Assembly: GCA_010094045.1 (NCBI GenBank)
Contig: ML986980.1
Span: 1 to 12,100 of the forward strand
Length of the DNA stretch: 12,100 nucleotides
Direction of reading: 5' to 3'
Origin: Lojkania enalia
Lineage: Eukaryota; Ascomycota; Dothideomycetes; Pleosporales
The position numbers were made by a program, and so were the translations under genes. The notes under the pieces were generated by a model. It saw nothing but the letters and a program-made list of their open reading frames with translations, had not been told where the DNA came from and searched no databases. This document shows positions 8,650 through 12,100 of this stretch, in pieces; the stretch's first letter is position 1, and each line of letters starts with the position of its first letter.

Positions 8650-11600
8650 TTCTATATTACTATCGCTATTACTTTCTAACTAGGTTTTACTTAATAACCT
8701 ATTATTCTAGCCTTCTAGTAAAACTCTTTTAGTTTTATAGTATAGTTAGTTAGGTTCTATACTAGTTCCTATAAACTTTCCTCCTATATGTATCTTTCCT
8801 ACTTTACTAGATACTTCTACTAACGTCTAAACCGCTTTTTTACTAGTATATATTCTACTTTATATTCTTATTCTAGTTCTATATTAATAGTTTCTTATAA
8901 TAGTATATTGTCTAGTACTAGTTCTAGTTTTAACTTATAAAATACTAGGTATATCTTTATATTACTTAGTAGCTTTAATTTAAAATTTATAGGTCTAATC
9001 TATTCTTTAATTAGAAATAGTTCTATTTTTTTATAATCTAGCTTTTTCGCAAGTCTTTTAGTCTTTAAGTTTTTTATTAATAGGAAAATTTACCCCCCTT
9101 TTTAAAGGTTAGTCCCTTAATTCTTAACTTATTAATCTATTCTACTATTTTAAGGTTTCTTAATTAAATCTTTTTCTTAAGCTAATTGTAGATTTCCTTT
9201 ATTTCTTTAGCTTTCTAGTCTACTAGTAGAACTGGAGATTCTTTCTTATTCTATTTCTAATATATAATAGCTTTTCGTCTGTAGTTAACTTTAAAAAGCG
9301 TGGTTCTTATAGTATTTTAGGTTATTCTATTATAGTCTATTTATACTATAAGTAATAATTCAACCTAATTATTTTATTATTTATTAATATATATTCTTAA
9401 ATATATTTCTAGATTCTAGTTAACTTACTCTATTTAACCGTCTATCTATAGGTAGAAACTAGTTAACATCTATTATTAGATTCCTATCTTTTCTATCTAT
9501 CTCTACTAGTATTTAGATATAAACAATTTATCTTTATCTAAAATAATATACTTTAGAACTCTATACTCTATAAATACTATATATAATAACTTATATATTA
9601 GTTTAGATACTATTATTATTTCTAAAACTAGTTTAAAGTATATATATTTTATTAGTTAGTCTACTATATTTATAATTATATCGTATCTTCTTTTTAATTC
9701 TAGTTCTATTAACTCTAGTAACTTAGTTATAAAGTTAATTATAATCTACTCTTATAGTTCTTTAGATATTTCTAACAGCTATAAGAATTTATAAGGTTTA
9801 TATCTTATAACCTTATTCTTTCTATATTCTAAACACTCGTAGAGTATATTTTATACTTCTCTTCTTATATTAGTAAGGGTAAAGCTCTTTCTTAGCTTTT
9901 ACTCTATTTCTACTACTCTTAGGTGTTTCTATTCCAACAATTTATATAATTCTTTTATTATCTGCTATTATATATACGGGTATATATATAGTTATTTCTA
10001 AGTTGCGTTTTTAATTACTTTTACTTCTTTACTACTTATTAGATATTACTCTACTATCTATATATCCTTTAGCTTTTACTACTAAGTTTACTCTAGTATA
10101 GTTAGTTTTATAACTTAGGCAACTCGTATGTAATTATATATAAGAGATCTATCTAATTTCTATTTTAGGATCGCGTCTCTTTTATACCTTTCTTTAGTTA
10201 TATAGTTAGCTCTACGACTTAGTATATCTATAGCTATATTTTCTAACCTTTTCTAGTATATTATCTTAAAGTTATAGTCTACTAGTTATTCTACCTATTA
10301 TATTTATCTTTCTATAAGTTTCTTTATTATTATAAAGTATATAAGGTTTTTATAGTCTATTTAAACTTTAAATAGATATTTAGTTTCTACTAAATATACT
10401 CGCTATTCTCTTAATACTTTAACTATTACTAATAGTTCCTTATTATATATATCGTAGTTAAGTTCTTCTAGTTTTATTTTCCTTAAAAAGTAGGCTTATA
10501 GCTTCTACTTTCTATCTTCGTTTTACTAACTTAAGTAAGCGCCTATTATTTTATTTAAAGCATTAGTTTCTACTTAAAATTACTTCTCTAGGTCTAGTAT
10601 CTTTAGTATTAATACTAAGGTGAAGCAGGCTTTTAATTTTTCAAAGGTTTTTTACTATACTTCTTACTACTTAAACTCTTTTTCTTTCTTAGTAATCTCT
10701 ATTAAGAGTGCTACTACTCTAAAGTACCCGCTTATAAATTTTCTATAGAAATTCGCGAAGCTTAAAAATAATTAGACTTATTTAATTAAGGTAGATACTA
10801 GCTATTCTAGTATTACTTTAACCTTTTCTTATTCTATTTTAATACCATCTCTAGATATCTAAAATCCTAAGAACCCTATTTCTATCTTATAAAACTCGCA
10901 TTTCTCTAAGATTATAAGTAACTTATACTCCTATAGTTTTACTAATACTTTTCTAATATATTCTTTATACTCTCTTAGCGATCTGTTTATATAGACTAGA
11001 ATATTATCTAGGTACGCTATTATAAATACATCTAAATATTCCCTTAACGTGTTATTTATAACTATTTAAAAGGTTACTAGTATATTTATAAGTTTAAATA
11101 GTATTACTAGATATTTAAAGAAACTTTCTCTTATTTTAAATACTATTTTCTATTTATAGCCCTCCTTTATCTAAATTTAGTAGTATTCTTCTCTTATATT
11201 AAACTTTATAAACTACTTAACTCCTTATAATTAACTTATAAGTTCTATTATCCTAAGTAACAGGTATCTATTTTTCTTAGTTATATTATTTAGTTGCCTA
11301 TAATCTATATATAATCTTAGTTTACTATTCTTCTTAGGTACGAATAGTATTAGTAATACTATTTTACCTTAACTTAGTTATATATACCCTCTTACTAAAT
11401 TCTTTTAGATATACTTCCTAAGTTCTTTTCTTTATTCTCAGTTTAAGTTATATATTAGACTAGGTTTTAGTTTCTTTTTATCCTTAATAATAATCTTATA
11501 GTCGTATTTCTTATATTTAGGTAATCTTCTATTCTCTACTTTTTTATATAGCCCTATAAATTCGCTATAATTTTCTTAGATTTCTTAAAGTATACTATTA

Positions 11601-11680
11601 TTCTATAGTTCTTTATATACTTTTCGAACTATAATAATATCTAGTATCTATTTTATCTTCTTAAGATGTTTAAGTATACC
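8650..11680 (-). pseudogene. pol: Pol remnant: RT, RNase H, integrase, GPY/F, chromodomain
   Basis: Pre-RT reads KKYDYKIIIKD at about 11520-11485. RT shows FVPKKNSKLRLYIDYRQLN (about 11342-11287) and its active site as YLDN at 11003-11014, where YLDD is usual, so the second Asp is now Asn. After RT come FLGF and SFANFYRKFISGY (near 10755). RNase H starts VETNALNK, its first Asp now Asn at 10562-10564, then LNYDIYNKELL and IDYKNLIYF. The integrase finger keeps one Cys and has lost one (ECLEY, near 9835). The core has the first Asp as Asn (INFITKLLE, 9734-9736), the second Asp kept (9536-9538) and the Glu kept (9428-9430), with exactly 35 codons between the last two. RT, RNase H and integrase core share one frame. 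After a frame change come GPY/F (LDYKKIELF, then RPINFKLKL, about 9060-8960) and the chromodomain (YKVEYIL, KYLVK-stop, about 8865-8690; Trp stop at 8799). The end near 8650 is approximate. Confidence 0.92.
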
Positions 11681-11689
11681 AACTATTAT

Positions 11690-12100
11690 AAAGTTAGACG
11701 TATTAACTTCTACTACTATTAGTAGTTTAGGGTTAAAGTATTAGAAAATTAATATAGAGATAAAGGTATCCTTTAAATAGTTAAAGGAATATTAACAGCT
11801 ATTATTCTAGTCGAATTAAGTATTCTTCTTAGCTAGAGCTACTAAAGAAGAGAGTTTCTATAAGAAGTTACTAATAAATTATTAGTAGAAGTTCGCGAAG
11901 CCTATAAAAGCTTAAATATCTTTTATATTCTTAGAGTATTTCTAGTTAATAATTGTCTCTACCTTTTTTAGGTCTATATAAATCTCTTCTATAGTAATTA
12001 TATACCCTAGATAGATTACTTCTAACTAGTAGAACTTATACTTATCTATATTAAGCTATAGACTATTTACTCTTAAGACTTTAAGAACTAGTCGAATATA
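11690..12100 (-). pseudogene. pol: Pol fragment: end of RT to start of RNase H
   Basis: This fragment is partial at the window edge. On the minus strand it reads RLVLKVLR (at the edge), then NIDKYKFY (usual DxxKCEF), VIYLGYIIT (usual FLGYIIS), KKVETIIN, AFIGFANFY at about 11910-11885, then FLKKL-type linker sequence. It ends in IVVEVNTSNFIIVGIL near 11700, the start of RNase H (usual ETDASxF), with Asp to Asn at the first catalytic position. This is a different copy from the pol that begins below 11680, which has its own RT. It ends at about the place in the protein where the fragment at 7390-5410 begins. Confidence 0.82.

Larger units (their letters stand above)
7488..11680 (-). mobile_element. 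Ty3/Gypsy chromovirus, RIP-degraded, 5' end missing
   Basis: Read on the minus strand this element runs pre-RT, RT, RNase H, integrase, GPY/F, chromodomain, an extra antisense frame, polypurine tract and 3' LTR, which is the normal chromovirus order apart from the antisense frame. Gag, protease and a 5' LTR are not present: near 11680 the sequence switches to another Gypsy pol fragment. LTR elements normally insert whole, so the missing 5' part points to a later deletion or recombination. Confidence 0.8.

Noticed and set aside
8642..8900. Plus-strand frame continuing the antisense ORF with a Pro/Ser-rich tail
   Set aside because: The opposite strand here encodes the chromodomain with clear family motifs (KYLVK, EES, NLTN), so the plus-strand reading is its shadow.
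1..12100. Mitochondrial or bacterial origin because of the very high A+T content
   Set aside because: Nuclear chromoviruses and a Fot1/pogo-class transposon with RIP-type mutations identify a fungal nuclear repeat block; no tRNA, rRNA or mitochondrial gene was seen.

Overview
This window is a block of transposon remains from the nuclear genome of a filamentous ascomycete (Pezizomycotina). I see no intact gene. Three things point to this origin. The dinucleotides CA and TG are very rare on both strands while TA is everywhere. Every recognisable protein is broken by TAG/TAA codons where Trp (TGG) or Gln (CAA/CAG) is expected. Conserved residues are swapped in the directions G:C to A:T mutation predicts (Cys to Tyr, His to Tyr, Asp to Asn, Gly to Asp/Glu/Ser, Ala to Thr). 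Together this is the footprint of repeat-induced point mutation (RIP), here close to saturation. The genus cannot be told from the sequence.

Layout from left to right. 1-276: the end of a long terminal repeat (LTR) that continues off the window. 277-about 3100, minus strand: the 5' half of a Ty3/Gypsy element (gag with a zinc knuckle, protease, start of reverse transcriptase), cut off in the RT by that LTR. About 3350-5160, plus strand: a Fot1/pogo-class DNA transposon whose transposase can be followed in one frame to a C-terminal zinc knuckle. 5119-5340: short tandem repeats. About 5410-7390, minus: RNase H, integrase, GPY/F and chromodomain of a Gypsy element with no RT in front of it. About 7488-7887: a second copy of the LTR, next to a purine run that fits a polypurine tract. 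About 7888-11680, minus: a second Gypsy chromovirus (RT, RNase H, integrase, GPY/F, chromodomain), which this LTR closes at its 3' side. Between its chromodomain and its LTR lies an antisense reading frame for a charged, coiled-coil-like protein. About 11690-12100, minus: another Gypsy fragment (RT end to RNase H start).

The simplest history is nested insertion. The fragment at 11690-12100 ends where RNase H begins, and the fragment at 7390-5410 starts in RNase H, on the same strand. They may be two halves of one old element split by the chromovirus between them. The left Gypsy copy looks interrupted in the same way by another member of the same LTR family. The Fot1-like element sits between the two old Gypsy copies. 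Nothing here should still be mobile: the RT YxDD motif, the RNase H first Asp, and catalytic residues of one integrase and of the transposase are mutated. The domain layout is nevertheless very well preserved, so base substitution was the main decay process, not deletion.

The most novel item is the antisense reading frame at about 8240-8641. The remaining points concern how RIP has eroded known families.
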